The notes beneath the pieces are model-generated. The model had not been told where the DNA came from, searched no databases, and worked only from the letters and a program-made list of their open reading frames with translations. Below are positions 16,209 to 25,413 of a stretch of DNA of 35,082 nucleotides, in pieces. Numbering within the stretch: the first letter of the stretch is position 1; every line of letters begins with the position of its first letter. The position numbers were made by a program, and so were the translations under genes. Where the stretch lies: positions 1 to 35,082 of the forward strand of contig JAGPFR010000025.1 in the NCBI GenBank assembly GCA_018056425.1, written 5' to 3'. This stretch comes from Lachnospiraceae bacterium. Its GTDB lineage: Bacteria; Bacillota; Clostridia; Lachnospirales; Lachnospiraceae.

Positions 16209-18361
16209 TGAGAGAGGAAAAAATGACTAAAAAGGATGACGAAAAAAAGGAGCGTCGTAAGCACGGATCGTTCTTTTGGTTCATACTCACACTGCTCACC
16301 GGTACGGTAGCCTGTATTTCCATAGCGGCGTCGGTTATACTCGGCAGGTACGGTCTGTATGATTCAACCGGAATGTTCCGTAATAATGTTAATGAAAGAT
16401 TATTAAAGAACTATGCTGTTTATGCGTTGTCGGATTATAACGATGACTTCGGACTTGAACAGCTTGAAAAAACTAATTTCCGTTATGGTGTTTATTCCAC
16501 GGACGATCCGTCAAGTGTAAATCTTGAAAAGGAATCATCATATATTGTTTGTACTCTTCCGGAAGATGTTCTGACCGGTGATAAGACAGACCTGTTTAAA
16601 TACAGTGCAACTCTCGGAGAGTATTCCATATTTCAGTATGATGTAGACCATCTTCCCGGAATAGAAGCATATATAACAAATTGGGGTTACTATAATGACA
16701 GCAATGTCATATCCGAGCAGCATCAGATTTCACAATTCCTGTATGCATGGAATACGGACATGGCATATGTTCTTACGGATGATAATTACTATTTTCCCGT
16801 AACACTGTCTATAGACATGTCCGAACTTTATCAGGCTTACAGAGGACAGGATTTTGATCTATATTCCGAAAACAGAACGGATTGGTCCGATGTCGTTAAG
16901 GAATACTGTAATATGTACATCTCCTCGGAAGATGGAGAGTATGCGGACTATGTAGATATTTATGCATCGGATGTCAAGGTATGTAAATCCGAGGATCTCA
17001 GTAATTATACTTCGGCGGTAAAGTGTGATTTTGACAGCTGGCAGATAGATTTTCAGGATTGGACAATTACCACCGAACAGACATCGGACGAGATCGTTAC
17101 CGGAAAAGACTGCTATCTGATCGCATGCGTGGCAGATCCACTGGACGTAAGTAAGGACGATCTGTTCGTAAGAGCCGAGCCCTGGGTTGATCGGGCATGC
17201 GAGTGGAGAGCTCTTCCGATAGTTGTAGCGGTAATATTCGGAATTCTTACCATTGTATGTTTTGTTTTCTTCGTGATACGTTTTATCGTCTTTATCAAGA
17301 AAGGCGGAAAGTATCTGTCATATCAGTGCCGTGAGAATGTAGGACTATTGTAGCGCGCGATAATAATCTGTGTCCTGTGTACACTGGCCGAGTTTATTGT
17401 TTTGGCAGCTGCCCTTGATGAAGGCGCATCTGAGATTGTGGTGATGGGATGGGTATTCCAGACAATTGTCCTGGTACCTTTGTTTATAGTCGGAGTGCTT
17501 CAGCTTAATAAGATAGCAAAAGGCGCGGAAAGACTTGCAAACGGAAATCTTCATACACCGGTCGATACGAAGCGTATGTTTTATGATTTCAAGAAGATCG
17601 GTGACGGTATTAACTCAGCGAGTGTGGGACTTGAGAAGGCACTTGACGAACGAATGAAGAGTGAGAGATTTAAGACCGAACTTATCTCAAATGTCTCACA
17701 TGATATCAAGACACCTCTTACTTCGATCATCAGCTATGTTGAGTTACTGAGAGAGCAGCCCGAAGAGGAGCCCGCTAACCGTGAGTATCTCGGAACTCTG
17801 GAACGTCAGGCTATTAAGCTTAAGAAGCTTCTTGAGGATCTGATCGAAGCATCAAAGGCACAGACCGGCAACCTGAAAGCCGAACTTTCGCCCTGTAACG
17901 TAAACATGGTACTTCATCAGGTGATCGGTGAGTATGAGGAAAGACTTGCTGCTTCGGAGCTTATCCTTAAGATCCATGTTCCCGAAGAACCCATCAATAT
18001 ATTGGCGGATACCAAGCATCTCCAGAGGGTTTTGGATAATCTGCTCGTAAATGTATCTAAGTACTCCCAGCCCGGTACAAGAGTTTACATCAATCTGACC
18101 GGCGGCTCGGAGAATGCAGCAATAGAGATAAAGAATACCTCGCGCGAAATGCTTAATCTTGCAAGTGACGAACTTCTTGAAAGATTTACGAGAGGAGATT
18201 CTTCCAGAGGATCCGAAGGTAACGGCCTCGGACTCTCGATCGCCCAGAGCCTTATGGAACTTATGAACGGCAAGCTGAATCTTGTCGTAGACGGCGATCT
18301 TTTCAAAGTGATCCTACTCTTCCCCAGAGTTACGGATATGCCGGAGACAACCAACCCCTGA
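16208..18361 (+). pseudogene. Sensor histidine kinase interrupted by an in-frame TAG
   Basis: One frame stays open from 16208 to 18361 except for TAG at 17351-17353. The first part (381 codons) has a membrane helix (about 20-45), an extracellular sensor domain of some 290 residues and a second helix. After the TAG come two more hydrophobic segments, a HAMP-like linker, the dimerisation box with the phospho-histidine (VSHDIKTPLTS; His codon at 17699) and the ATPase domain with N-box (DNLLVNVSKYS) and G-boxes (GNGLGLSIAQ). All kinase motifs are intact, so the damage is recent or an error. The start is coupled to the regulator; ATG 16223 with GAGAGG is an alternative. No ribosome site for restart was seen after the TAG. 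Confidence 0.88.
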
Positions 18362-18379
18362 TCCGGTATGACTAAGCCT

Positions 18380-18418
18380 CGAAACGCCCCGGTTGATCCC
18401 GGGGCGTTTCGCTTGTTT
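18380..18418 (+). terminator. Terminator of the two-component operon
   Basis: A 13-bp perfect GC-rich stem, CGAAACGCCCCGG with CCGGGGCGTTTCG, followed by a T-containing tail. Confidence 0.85.
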
Positions 18419-18487
18419 ATTGTGCGGGAGCTTTCCGCGTATTATAATGTTCGATAGGGTTTCCAATAAATAAATGGGGTATATACT

Positions 18488-20557
18488 ATGAATCTAAAAA
18501 CAGCATTTGAGCCGTATTTTAAGATCGGCGCAGCTATTTCTAACTATAATCTTCACGTTCCCGCTCATATGAAGCTTCTTACTTCGCAGTTTAACAGCTT
18601 CACCTGCGAAAACGATATGAAGCCGATGTATTATCTTGATAAGGATGCCAATAAGAACGATCCGGAGAAGTATGATCTTTCCCCCGCTCTTAAATTCGAT
18701 AAAGCTGTTCCTTATCTTGAATTTGCCAAGGCAAACGGAATCGCAATGCGCGGACATACGCTTGTATGGCATAATCAGACCCCCAAGTGGTTCTTTCACC
18801 AAAGGTACAACGAGAATTTTCCTCTGGCAGACCGTGAGACTCTTCTGGCAAGGCTTGAGAATTACATTCACGGCGTGCTTGATTATGTACAGACCAATTA
18901 CCCCGGCATCATCTATGCATGGGATGTGGTTAATGAAGCGGTGGATGAAGGGGCTTTTAGAAAATCACTCTGGACCAAGATCGTCGGAAATGATTTTGTC
19001 ATCAAGACATTTGAATATGCCCGAAAATATGCTGCTCCGGAAGTATCTCTTTTCTACAACGATTATGAAACCGCACAGGAATGGAAGAGGGATTTCATCA
19101 TTGAAAACATCTTAAAGCCTCTTATCGATAAGGGACTTGTTGACGGCATGGGAATGCAGTCACACCTTTTGATGGATCATCCGGATGTGGAGAATTACCG
19201 CACCGCCCTTGAAATGTACGGTGCTCTCGGATTGCAGATTCACATAACCGAGCTTGATATGCATAATGCGGATCCTTCAGAAGAATCAATGAAGGCGCTC
19301 GCCGACAGATACGCCGAGTTTTTCAAAGTTTATCTGGATGCCAAAAAGAGCGGAAAAGCAAATATTACCAGCGTAACTTTCTGGAATCTTCTTGATGAAA
19401 ACAGCTGGCTTTCCGGATTTAGAAGAGAGACGAGTTATCCGCTTCTGTTTTGGAAGAAGTGTGAAGCAAAGCAGGCATACTACTCAGTGCTTGAGCTAGC
19501 AGCATCAAAGGATGAAATTGATAAATGGGAACCGGATTATCCGGAAGAAGACTATAAAGCCGTGGGCCTTCCCGAGAGAACAATGAATAACTTCCGTGAG
19601 AATATCTGGAAGGATGGGGAATATAACTACGAAGCTTCCTACGGTTTTACTCCCAACATATTTGCTTACATTCATAATGATAATGAAAAGCATGACTGCA
19701 TGCTCATGGTTCCAGGCGGCGGATACTGCATGGTAGTATCACACGAAGCGGAACTTCCCGCGCTTGAATTCTATAACCGCGGAATGAATGTTTTTGTACT
19801 TACATATACAACGGATATCACCATGTCCGTTCCTCTTAAGAAGCAGCCGCTTAACGATATATCAAGAGCCGTGAGGTTTATCAGGAAGAATGCCGCAGAA
19901 TACGGAGTTGACGGAAAGAGATTCGTCGCATGCGGCTTCTCGGCAGGTGCTCATGTATGCGGAAGCCTTGCTGTTCATTATGCGGATGTTAAGGATCCTG
20001 ATCCTGAATATGACAAGATATCCAATAAGCCTGACGGAGTGATTTTGTCATATCCCGTTATCACCACCGGTGAGTTTACGCATGCTGATTCGATAAGAGC
20101 ACTTCTCGGAAATGATCCTTCCGCAGATGAACTCGAGTACTTTTCACTTGAAAAACAGGTTGATGATAAAACTGTTCCATGCTTTATCTGGCAGACCGCG
20201 GAAGACGGACTTGTTCCCGTTGAAAACAGCTACCTGATGGCGGAAGCACTCCGCAGGAATAAAGTACCTTTTGCACATTACGTATTCCCTAAGGGAGATC
20301 ACGGATTGTCGATAGCAAATGATGATCACTTCAAAGGATGGTCCGGCGGATGGGAATACACAATGGAGCAGGTATTCCGCGCAGTCGGAGCCGTAAGAGA
20401 GGGCAAGGGAGTTAACGTATCCGATCAGAGAAAAGAAGAACTTATCGCACAGTTTGCACCCGGCAATGAATGGCAGCCTCAGGGCATTGATATGAGTCTT
20501 CAGGAAGATGTCGGACTTTGGAGCGACCTTGCATGGGCCTGGATCAGGAGGCTTTGA
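18488..20557 (+). CDS. Bifunctional GH10 endo-xylanase / acetyl-esterase-like hydrolase
   Basis: The 689-residue product joins two enzymes. Residues 1-340 are a GH10 barrel with the acid/base Glu150 (DVVNEAVDE) and nucleophile Glu255 (HITELDM), plus RGHTLVWHNQTPKWF and TFWNLLDENSW. Residues 385-650 are an alpha/beta hydrolase with oxyanion-hole motif MVPGGGY, nucleophile Ser485 in GFSAG, an acidic residue in AEDGLVP and catalytic His in GDHGLS, resembling acetyl-xylan esterases and the BD-FAE/Axe2-like group. There is no signal peptide, so it should act in the cytoplasm on imported acetylated xylo-oligosaccharides. GTATAT and a poor ribosome site precede the ATG. It is transcribed alone, with its own terminator; no xylan transporter lies beside it. 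Confidence 0.94.
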   Translation: MNLKTAFEPYFKIGAAISNYNLHVPAHMKLLTSQFNSFTCENDMKPMYYLDKDANKNDPEKYDLSPALKFDKAVPYLEFAKANGIAMRGHTLVWHNQTPKWFFHQRYNENFPLADRETLLARLENYIHGVLDYVQTNYPGIIYAWDVVNEAVDEGAFRKSLWTKIVGNDFVIKTFEYARKYAAPEVSLFYNDYETAQEWKRDFIIENILKPLIDKGLVDGMGMQSHLLMDHPDVENYRTALEMYGALGLQIHITELDMHNADPSEESMKALADRYAEFFKVYLDAKKSGKANITSVTFWNLLDENSWLSGFRRETSYPLLFWKKCEAKQAYYSVLELAASKDEIDKWEPDYPEEDYKAVGLPERTMNNFRENIWKDGEYNYEASYGFTPNIFAYIHNDNEKHDCMLMVPGGGYCMVVSHEAELPALEFYNRGMNVFVLTYTTDITMSVPLKKQPLNDISRAVRFIRKNAAEYGVDGKRFVACGFSAGAHVCGSLAVHYADVKDPDPEYDKISNKPDGVILSYPVITTGEFTHADSIRALLGNDPSADELEYFSLEKQVDDKTVPCFIWQTAEDGLVPVENSYLMAEALRRNKVPFAHYVFPKGDHGLSIANDDHFKGWSGGWEYTMEQVFRAVGAVREGKGVNVSDQRKEELIAQFAPGNEWQPQGIDMSLQEDVGLWSDLAWAWIRRL

Positions 20558-20580
20558 TAAATTCAGTGTCAGTGTTAACA

Positions 20581-20612
20581 AAGCGTGATGCGTCATGCAT
20601 CACGCTTTTTAT
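20581..20612 (+). terminator. Terminator after the xylanase-esterase gene
   Basis: AAGCGTGATGC and GCATCACGCTT form an 11-bp stem around a five-base loop, followed by T. Confidence 0.9.
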
Positions 20613-20712
20613 GTAAGTTGTGCCGCAATATACTGCATCTTGTTTCTAAAGTGTTTTCAAAAAAATCTTATCTGATATTATCGATTTAACGGATAAGAAA
20701 GGAGGCGTATAT

Positions 20713-21162
20713 ATGAAGTTCCGAATATCGGTTTCGGAAGACAATTTCGAATCGATCAAAGATTATCTGACCGGACGCGGGATAGAGATCGGAGACGATG
20801 GCGAATATGTAATCTCCGAAGCACCGGGACATGCGGATTTTATCCCTGTCAGGAATGAGAAAAAAGAACGCGTTCGCCTGAAGACGGACGAAGTCATATA
20901 TATCGAGGCATTCGGTAAGGATATAGAGATTCATACCGAAGAAGGGACTTTCAGTTCACAGGACAGGATGTATCAATTGGAATCACAGCTGGATCCCAAA
21001 GAATTCATCCGCGTCAGTAAATCAGTTATCATCTCGAGAAAATATGTTAAGAAGATAAGGCCTTCTCTTTCCATGAAATTTATTCTCACGATGACAAACG
21101 GAGATCTGGTGGATGTAACCAGAAGTTATTACTCGGATTTCAGAAGGTTTTTCAATATATAA
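20713..21162 (+). CDS. LytTR-domain DNA-binding regulator
   Basis: The 149-residue protein has a short N-terminal part (about 1-48) and a C-terminal LytTR domain: RVRLKTDEVIYIEAFGKDIEIHTEEG, then the strand-helix YQLESQLDPKEFIRVSKSVIISRKYVKKI, and a C-terminal FxxxFFNI end. There is no receiver domain, so activity must be controlled in another way, perhaps by the membrane protein encoded 11 bases downstream. Stand-alone LytTR regulators are usually paired with a membrane partner that inhibits them (often DUF3021). AAAGGAGG gives a strong ribosome site. Upstream, CTTATC...GATAAG arms around 20669-20699 flank a possible TATTAT -10 box. Confidence 0.9.
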   Translation: MKFRISVSEDNFESIKDYLTGRGIEIGDDGEYVISEAPGHADFIPVRNEKKERVRLKTDEVIYIEAFGKDIEIHTEEGTFSSQDRMYQLESQLDPKEFIRVSKSVIISRKYVKKIRPSLSMKFILTMTNGDLVDVTRSYYSDFRRFFNI

Positions 21163-21173
21163 GGAGGCTGAAA

Positions 21174-22175
21174 ATGGTATCTTCCATTGCATTATTTTTA
21201 ATCGCCATACTGATCTTCGCAGCCATAGGAATTTTGATCAGCATTATCAGATATAACAGGCATCTTGATAAAGTTACAAAGGGCGAAGTTCATGATACTC
21301 ACTCCGCCATTCCGGAACCCAGGATCGCTGCGGGAATAAGTTACAAGACTGTGCTTATGCTGATCCTGATTCTGATACTTTTTATGGTCAGTACGGTAAG
21401 TGGAATTGTTGCAACCCTTCAGGAAAGAATGAACAATCTCGAAAGCGATATGGGTATTTTGCAGAATCAGTTGTATCAGATGCAACTCTCCATCGAAAAA
21501 AATTCTTCACGCATCGAATCCTTTACATACAACCTGAGTGATCTTCGTACGGATGATTATACCGTTATCGTCGGCACGGAAGCTTTGCTCAAGGAGTATA
21601 GCGATGAAACCGTGGTTCAGCTTGTTGTAGGTGATGCGGTTTATGATCTTTCGGATAAAGGAAATGGGATTTTTTATGCGGATATCGAGCGCAGTATTTT
21701 CGATGACGCCAACGAATCCAAGCTGATAATTAAAGAGCCCGGAAAAAACTATACCGAGATGGTGGATTTTCCTGCATGCCTTGTTTATGAATATCTGCCC
21801 ATGCCGTCTTATGAATGCTGCTTCAATTCAAATGAAATACTCGGCAAGACAAAAGTGGAGGGTGATTACACACCCGTTGTATATGGTACCGAAGACATTG
21901 AATCTGTAACCGTTACTTATTTGTCGGACGGGAAAGAACTCGAAACTGTAGATATAACTCAGGAAACGCTCACCCGAACACCGATAAGTATTGAAAGGAC
22001 AGTTCCTTCCGGACAGGATTTTACATTCAGGATAGAAGTTATTACCAAGTCCGGTTTCAGGATCGCTGAGCAGTCTCTTATGCTGTACAGCCGCACAGAT
22101 TATCCTGATGACTATGAGTACTTAAGGGTATATGATATGAACGGAAACCTGCTTTGGGAGGATGATTTTAAATGA
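21174..22175 (+). CDS. Membrane protein of unknown function, partner of the LytTR regulator
   Basis: I do not recognise a family. The 333-residue product has a first membrane helix (about 3-26), a short cytoplasmic loop, a second helix (about 58-82), a coiled-coil stretch (about 83-115, with ERMNNLESDMGILQNQLYQM) and a beta-rich tail of some 210 residues that would lie outside the cell. The tail repeats short immunoglobulin-like strand patterns and ends in YDMNGNLLWEDDFK. It starts 11 bases after the LytTR gene with AAGGAGG and overlaps pgeF by four bases, so all three are co-transcribed. A sensing role for the LytTR regulator is inference. Confidence 0.75.
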   Translation: MVSSIALFLIAILIFAAIGILISIIRYNRHLDKVTKGEVHDTHSAIPEPRIAAGISYKTVLMLILILILFMVSTVSGIVATLQERMNNLESDMGILQNQLYQMQLSIEKNSSRIESFTYNLSDLRTDDYTVIVGTEALLKEYSDETVVQLVVGDAVYDLSDKGNGIFYADIERSIFDDANESKLIIKEPGKNYTEMVDFPACLVYEYLPMPSYECCFNSNEILGKTKVEGDYTPVVYGTEDIESVTVTYLSDGKELETVDITQETLTRTPISIERTVPSGQDFTFRIEVITKSGFRIAEQSLMLYSRTDYPDDYEYLRVYDMNGNLLWEDDFK

Positions 22176-23026
22176 CCGTTCTTAAGAAAAGAAATGTGCC
22201 CGAAACCACACGTCTTATTACGGATAAAAACGTTCCGAGAATAAGTTATCTTTCTCTTGAAAAATATCCCTGGCTTATAAACGCCTTCTCGACAAGAGAA
22301 GGCGGTGTGAGCACCGGTAAGTATTCTAGTATGAATCTTACTTTTACAAGGGGTGATGATCCTGAGAAAGTAAAAGAAAACTTCAGACTCTTCGGAGAGA
22401 GCATCGGTGTTGATATCGGAAAAATGGTTTACTCCGACCAGCAGCATACGACAAATGTTATGGAAGTTACTTCGAATCATCTCGGAATGGGGATTTTACG
22501 TGAAAGGAACTTTTCCGATATTGACGGCATCATGACAAACGAGCCCGGAGTATGTCTGGTTACATCCTATGCAGATTGTGTTCCCTTGTATTTTGTCGAT
22601 CCGGTTAATCGTGCGATCGCACTTTCACATTCGGGATGGAGAGGAACTGTAGGAAATATCTGTCAAAACACGGTTGATGAGATGAGGCATTTGTACGGAA
22701 GCAAACCTGAAGATATAATCACCTGTATCGGTCCTTCCATATGCGTAGACTGTTACGAAGTCGGAAGTGATGTTGCCGGTGTTTTTCACGAAAAATACGG
22801 AGAGGATGCGAAAACCGTAGTCCTTCCTCACAATAAAAACGTTCCGGGTAAGTATCAGCTTGATCTGACACGTGCCAATGTCATAAATATGGAGAAAGCG
22901 GGAATCCTTCCGGAACATATCTCGGTTCCCGATCTTTGCACATGCTGTAATGGTGATGTGCTTCATTCACACAGAGCTTCACAAGGACAAAGAGGATGCT
23001 TGTGCGCATTTCTGATGATCAAATAA
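22172..23026 (+). CDS. pgeF: Peptidoglycan editing factor PgeF (YfiH/YlmD, laccase-domain family)
   Basis: Members of this family are amidases that remove misincorporated L-Ser from UDP-MurNAc, protecting peptidoglycan composition; older annotations call them polyphenol oxidases. The 284-residue product has STREGGVSTGKYSSMNLTF, the metal/active-site set YSDQQHTT, SYADCVPLYFVD, HSGWRGTVGNI, and the ending CTCCNGDVLHSHRASQGQRGCLCAF. Cysteine and histidines for zinc are in place. It overlaps the membrane protein gene by four bases (ATGA), which is unusual, as pgeF often sits in the cell-division cluster. Confidence 0.92.
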   Translation: MTVLKKRNVPETTRLITDKNVPRISYLSLEKYPWLINAFSTREGGVSTGKYSSMNLTFTRGDDPEKVKENFRLFGESIGVDIGKMVYSDQQHTTNVMEVTSNHLGMGILRERNFSDIDGIMTNEPGVCLVTSYADCVPLYFVDPVNRAIALSHSGWRGTVGNICQNTVDEMRHLYGSKPEDIITCIGPSICVDCYEVGSDVAGVFHEKYGEDAKTVVLPHNKNVPGKYQLDLTRANVINMEKAGILPEHISVPDLCTCCNGDVLHSHRASQGQRGCLCAFLMIK

Positions 23027-23032
23027 TGTAAA

Positions 23033-23064
23033 ACAGGGGGACGGCAGACCCGTCCCCCTGTTTT
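23033..23064 (+). terminator. pgeF operon terminator
   Basis: ACAGGGGGACGG and CCGTCCCCCTGT pair in a 12-bp stem followed by TTTT. Confidence 0.9.
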
Positions 23065-23160
23065 GCCGCATACACCCGCAGGTTGTCACAGTTTTCTTAC
23101 GGTGTTAAAATATTATGTGGACTGAAAAGTTCATAATTCGGGGGAGAAGATCAATTTCTG

Positions 23161-23664
23161 ATGAAAAAAGTTACTGAAGAGAAAACCAATGTCCAGCGTC
23201 TTCTGGATCAGAAGAAGATAGAGTATGTCTATCACTGCTATGCGGATACTCCGTCCACGAACGGTGTTGAGATAGCGAGACTTCTGGGAGAGGATGAAGC
23301 GAAAGTTTTCAAAACGCTCGTGACAGCAGGAAAGACCGGAGAGCACTATGTGTTTATGATCCCTGTAGCCGATGAACTTGACCTTAAGAAGGCAGCAAAG
23401 GCAGCGGGCGAGAAATCCATAGACATGATTTCCCAAAAGGAACTCCTGCCGCTTACCGGATATGTTCACGGCGGATGTTCTCCGATCGGTATGAAGAAAC
23501 AGTTTAAGACTTTCATACATGATACGGCGGAGAGTTTTGACAAAATAGTTTTTTCAGCCGGCAAGATCGGATATCAGGTTGAATTGCCCCTCGAAAGTTT
23601 GAGAAAAGTCGTACCGGTCAGGTCCTTTGATCTGACAGTAACTGATGTTAATGAGAATGCATGA
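23161..23664 (+). CDS. ybaK: Cys-tRNA(Pro)/Cys-tRNA deacylase YbaK/EbsC family
   Basis: The 167-residue protein belongs to the YbaK group, which hydrolyses Cys wrongly attached to tRNA(Pro). It has the family start (NVQRLLDQKKIEY), the catalytic lysine in AKVFKTLV, and the conserved YVHGGCSPIGMKKQF. Length is right (155-170). ATG 23161 has GGGGGAGAAG upstream at a long distance, so the ribosome site is only fair. The next gene begins within or just after its stop codon; these four small genes (23161-25241) may form one transcript. Confidence 0.9.
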   Translation: MKKVTEEKTNVQRLLDQKKIEYVYHCYADTPSTNGVEIARLLGEDEAKVFKTLVTAGKTGEHYVFMIPVADELDLKKAAKAAGEKSIDMISQKELLPLTGYVHGGCSPIGMKKQFKTFIHDTAESFDKIVFSAGKIGYQVELPLESLRKVVPVRSFDLTVTDVNENA

Positions 23665-23681
23665 TATCGGAAGGAAATGGT

Positions 23682-23969
23682 ATGAGCAGTAATTTCAAAA
23701 TGATGAGTTTCGGCAAGATCATGTATCAGTGTCCTTGTTGCGGTTGCTACACCTATGATAAAAAGCCCACAGGCGACTTCTCCATATGTCCCGTATGCTT
23801 TTGGGAGGACGACCCTGTCCAGCTTGAAGACGAGACATTTAAAGGCGGAGCAAATGACGTCTGTCTGCTTGAAGCAAGGGAGAATTATAAGAAATTCGGT
23901 GCCTGTGAAGAGAGATTCATAAGGAATGTCAGAAAACCTCTTGACGAGGAATTGGAAGAAACGGAATAG
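23682..23969 (+). CDS. Small CPCC-type cysteine-rich protein
   Basis: The 95-residue product has a zinc-ribbon-like N-terminal half: YQCPCCGCYTYDKKPTGDF then SICPVCFWEDDPVQLED, giving two cysteine pairs, followed by GGANDVCLLEARENYKKFGACEERF. This is the pattern of the Cys-rich CPCC domain (PF14206), of unknown function, often next to toxin immunity-like or hypothetical genes. ATG 23682 is preferred over 23661 because GGAAGGAAA lies just before it. The start is 17 bases after ybaK. Confidence 0.8.
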   Translation: MSSNFKMMSFGKIMYQCPCCGCYTYDKKPTGDFSICPVCFWEDDPVQLEDETFKGGANDVCLLEARENYKKFGACEERFIRNVRKPLDEELEETE

Positions 23970-23973
23970 CCTT

Positions 23974-24408
23974 ATGAGTAAGAAAATGCGGGTATTTACC
24001 AGGATCTTTCTTGGGATCATAGTTTGTTTTTTATCCTTCACCGCAACCTTTTATATGTCTATCCGGGAAATGCGGCGTAACCATGAGCAGAGTTTATCGA
24101 CAAATGCGGTTGCCGAACCGGATGCAGAAGACTTTGAGCCGGGAAAGCATTTTAAATCCACCACTCTGCTGAACAATAATTTTATCGCATACGGCAAGTC
24201 TATGGGATACAGGACTGCCGATGAATATGAGAGTGGAGCGGTCAATGTAATCGGCAATACCGATGCTCTTCATAAGACCTATCCCGCCGGTGCATGTGAG
24301 ATCTATTACATTGTAGAAACCAATGAATATGTCGAGGTATCTGATGACGGGTATATAATGGCATATTTTAAACCGGAATCCGGAAAAGAATACTTTGACA
24401 GTAAATAG
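23974..24408 (+). CDS. Hypothetical membrane-anchored protein
   Basis: I do not recognise a family. The 144-residue product has one N-terminal membrane helix (about 10-28, FTRIFLGIIVCFLSFTATFYM) after a basic start, then an extracellular part rich in charged residues with TDALHKTYPAGACEIYYIVETNEYVEVSDDGYIMAYFK. It could be a signal-anchored or secreted protein. It starts four bases after the CPCC gene and ends two bases before the metallophosphoesterase gene, so it is likely co-transcribed with both. The ribosome site is weak. Confidence 0.65.
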   Translation: MSKKMRVFTRIFLGIIVCFLSFTATFYMSIREMRRNHEQSLSTNAVAEPDAEDFEPGKHFKSTTLLNNNFIAYGKSMGYRTADEYESGAVNVIGNTDALHKTYPAGACEIYYIVETNEYVEVSDDGYIMAYFKPESGKEYFDSK

Positions 24409-24410
24409 TT

Positions 24411-25241
24411 TTGAAAAAAGTTAGTAAGAAAAAGAAAAGAAATATTTTTCCTTTGGTCCTTGTCATCTTCGTTCTGTATACGGTATGGACATGGCATGCG
24501 GTTACAGAGAGGATCACACTGGATCTTGCGGGAGTAGTAAATGAGGGAGTGAGGATCGTTCTGGTAACGGATCTTCATTCCTGTTTTTACGGTAATGGAC
24601 AAAAAAATCTGATCTCAATGATCGATTCCGAAAGTCCCGATATTGTCATACTCGGGGGTGATATCTTCGATGATAAGCTCGGTGATGATAATGCGAAGAT
24701 CCTGCTGGAAGATCTGGTGACCAAATACCCCTGTTATTATGTTACGGGCAATCACGAATACTGGAGCGGAAGAGTTCCCGAGATGAAGGAGTATCTGGAA
24801 AGCATCGGTATATCCGTTCTTGAAGGAGAGTGTGAGACCATAGAGATAAAAGGAAACCTGATCGATGTCTGCGGGATAGATGATCCCACCGATATGTACA
24901 GAAGTGATTGGGAAGCTCAGCTCCGGGCAGCTTATGAATCATCAAGTGAAGATCATATCCGTCTTCTTGTAACGCATCGTCCCGAGGAAGTTGAAGAGTA
25001 TGCAAAATATGATTTTGACCTGATAATGGCAGGCCATGCCCATGCGGGACAGTTCAGGATTCCGTTTATAAACAGAGGGGTCTTCGCCCCAAATCAGGGC
25101 TATATGGCAAAGTATGTAAACGGAGCATATGATCTTCCGGGCGGAAGCATCATGGTTGTAAGCCGCGGCCTTGCAAGGGAGAGCACTCCGGCACCCAGAT
25201 ATTTCAACCATCCGGAGATAGTTGTGATAGATCTTAAGTGA
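24411..25241 (+). CDS. Membrane-anchored metallophosphoesterase
   Basis: The 276-residue protein has an N-terminal membrane helix (about 12-30) behind a very basic start and then a calcineurin-like phosphoesterase domain. All metal motifs are present: DLHS (D-x-H), GGDIFDD, GNHEYW, the THRPE histidine and GHAHAGQ. It resembles the YkuE/YaeI subgroup, whose members act on phospholipids such as UDP-diacylglucosamine-like substrates or are uncharacterised. The start must be TTG 24411 or another weak codon, since the membrane helix begins at once and no ATG fits; TTG has no clear ribosome site, so translation probably relies on coupling to the upstream gene two bases away. Confidence 0.88.
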   Translation: MKKVSKKKKRNIFPLVLVIFVLYTVWTWHAVTERITLDLAGVVNEGVRIVLVTDLHSCFYGNGQKNLISMIDSESPDIVILGGDIFDDKLGDDNAKILLEDLVTKYPCYYVTGNHEYWSGRVPEMKEYLESIGISVLEGECETIEIKGNLIDVCGIDDPTDMYRSDWEAQLRAAYESSSEDHIRLLVTHRPEEVEEYAKYDFDLIMAGHAHAGQFRIPFINRGVFAPNQGYMAKYVNGAYDLPGGSIMVVSRGLARESTPAPRYFNHPEIVVIDLK

Positions 25242-25288
25242 CGGTTACATATCCCGGAACAAAATTTTTAAATAACATTTGCTTTGCG

Positions 25289-25402
25289 TTGACGCATGAT
25301 TATACCAAATGTATCATTATTTACGGTGCAGGGCACAAAATGTAGTTGTCGCACCCATACAATCGACAATCCGCAGCAAAATGCCTGCGGACACGCAATT
25401 TC
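25289..25402 (+). promoter_or_regulatory. Promoter and structured leader of the uracil permease gene
   Basis: TTGACG (25289-25294), 17 bases, TATCAT (25312-25317) is a fair promoter. The leader that follows (about 25324-25402) can form three short hairpins: GTGC/GCAC near 25326, TTGTCG/CGACAA near 25346-25371, and CCGCAG/CTGCGG near 25372-25391. No purine-riboswitch core and no PyrR-binding loop could be recognised. Confidence 0.45.
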
Positions 25403-25413
25403 AGGAGGATAAT

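Noticed and set aside
17351-17353. TAG as a recoded sense codon (for example pyrrolysine) in the kinase
   Set aside because: TAG is used as the ordinary stop of csoR, the MFS gene and the MgtC-like gene, and there are no pyl genes or fitting context here.
25324-25402. Purine or pre-Q1 riboswitch before the uracil permease gene
   Set aside because: None of the conserved core sequences could be found; only short hairpins are visible.
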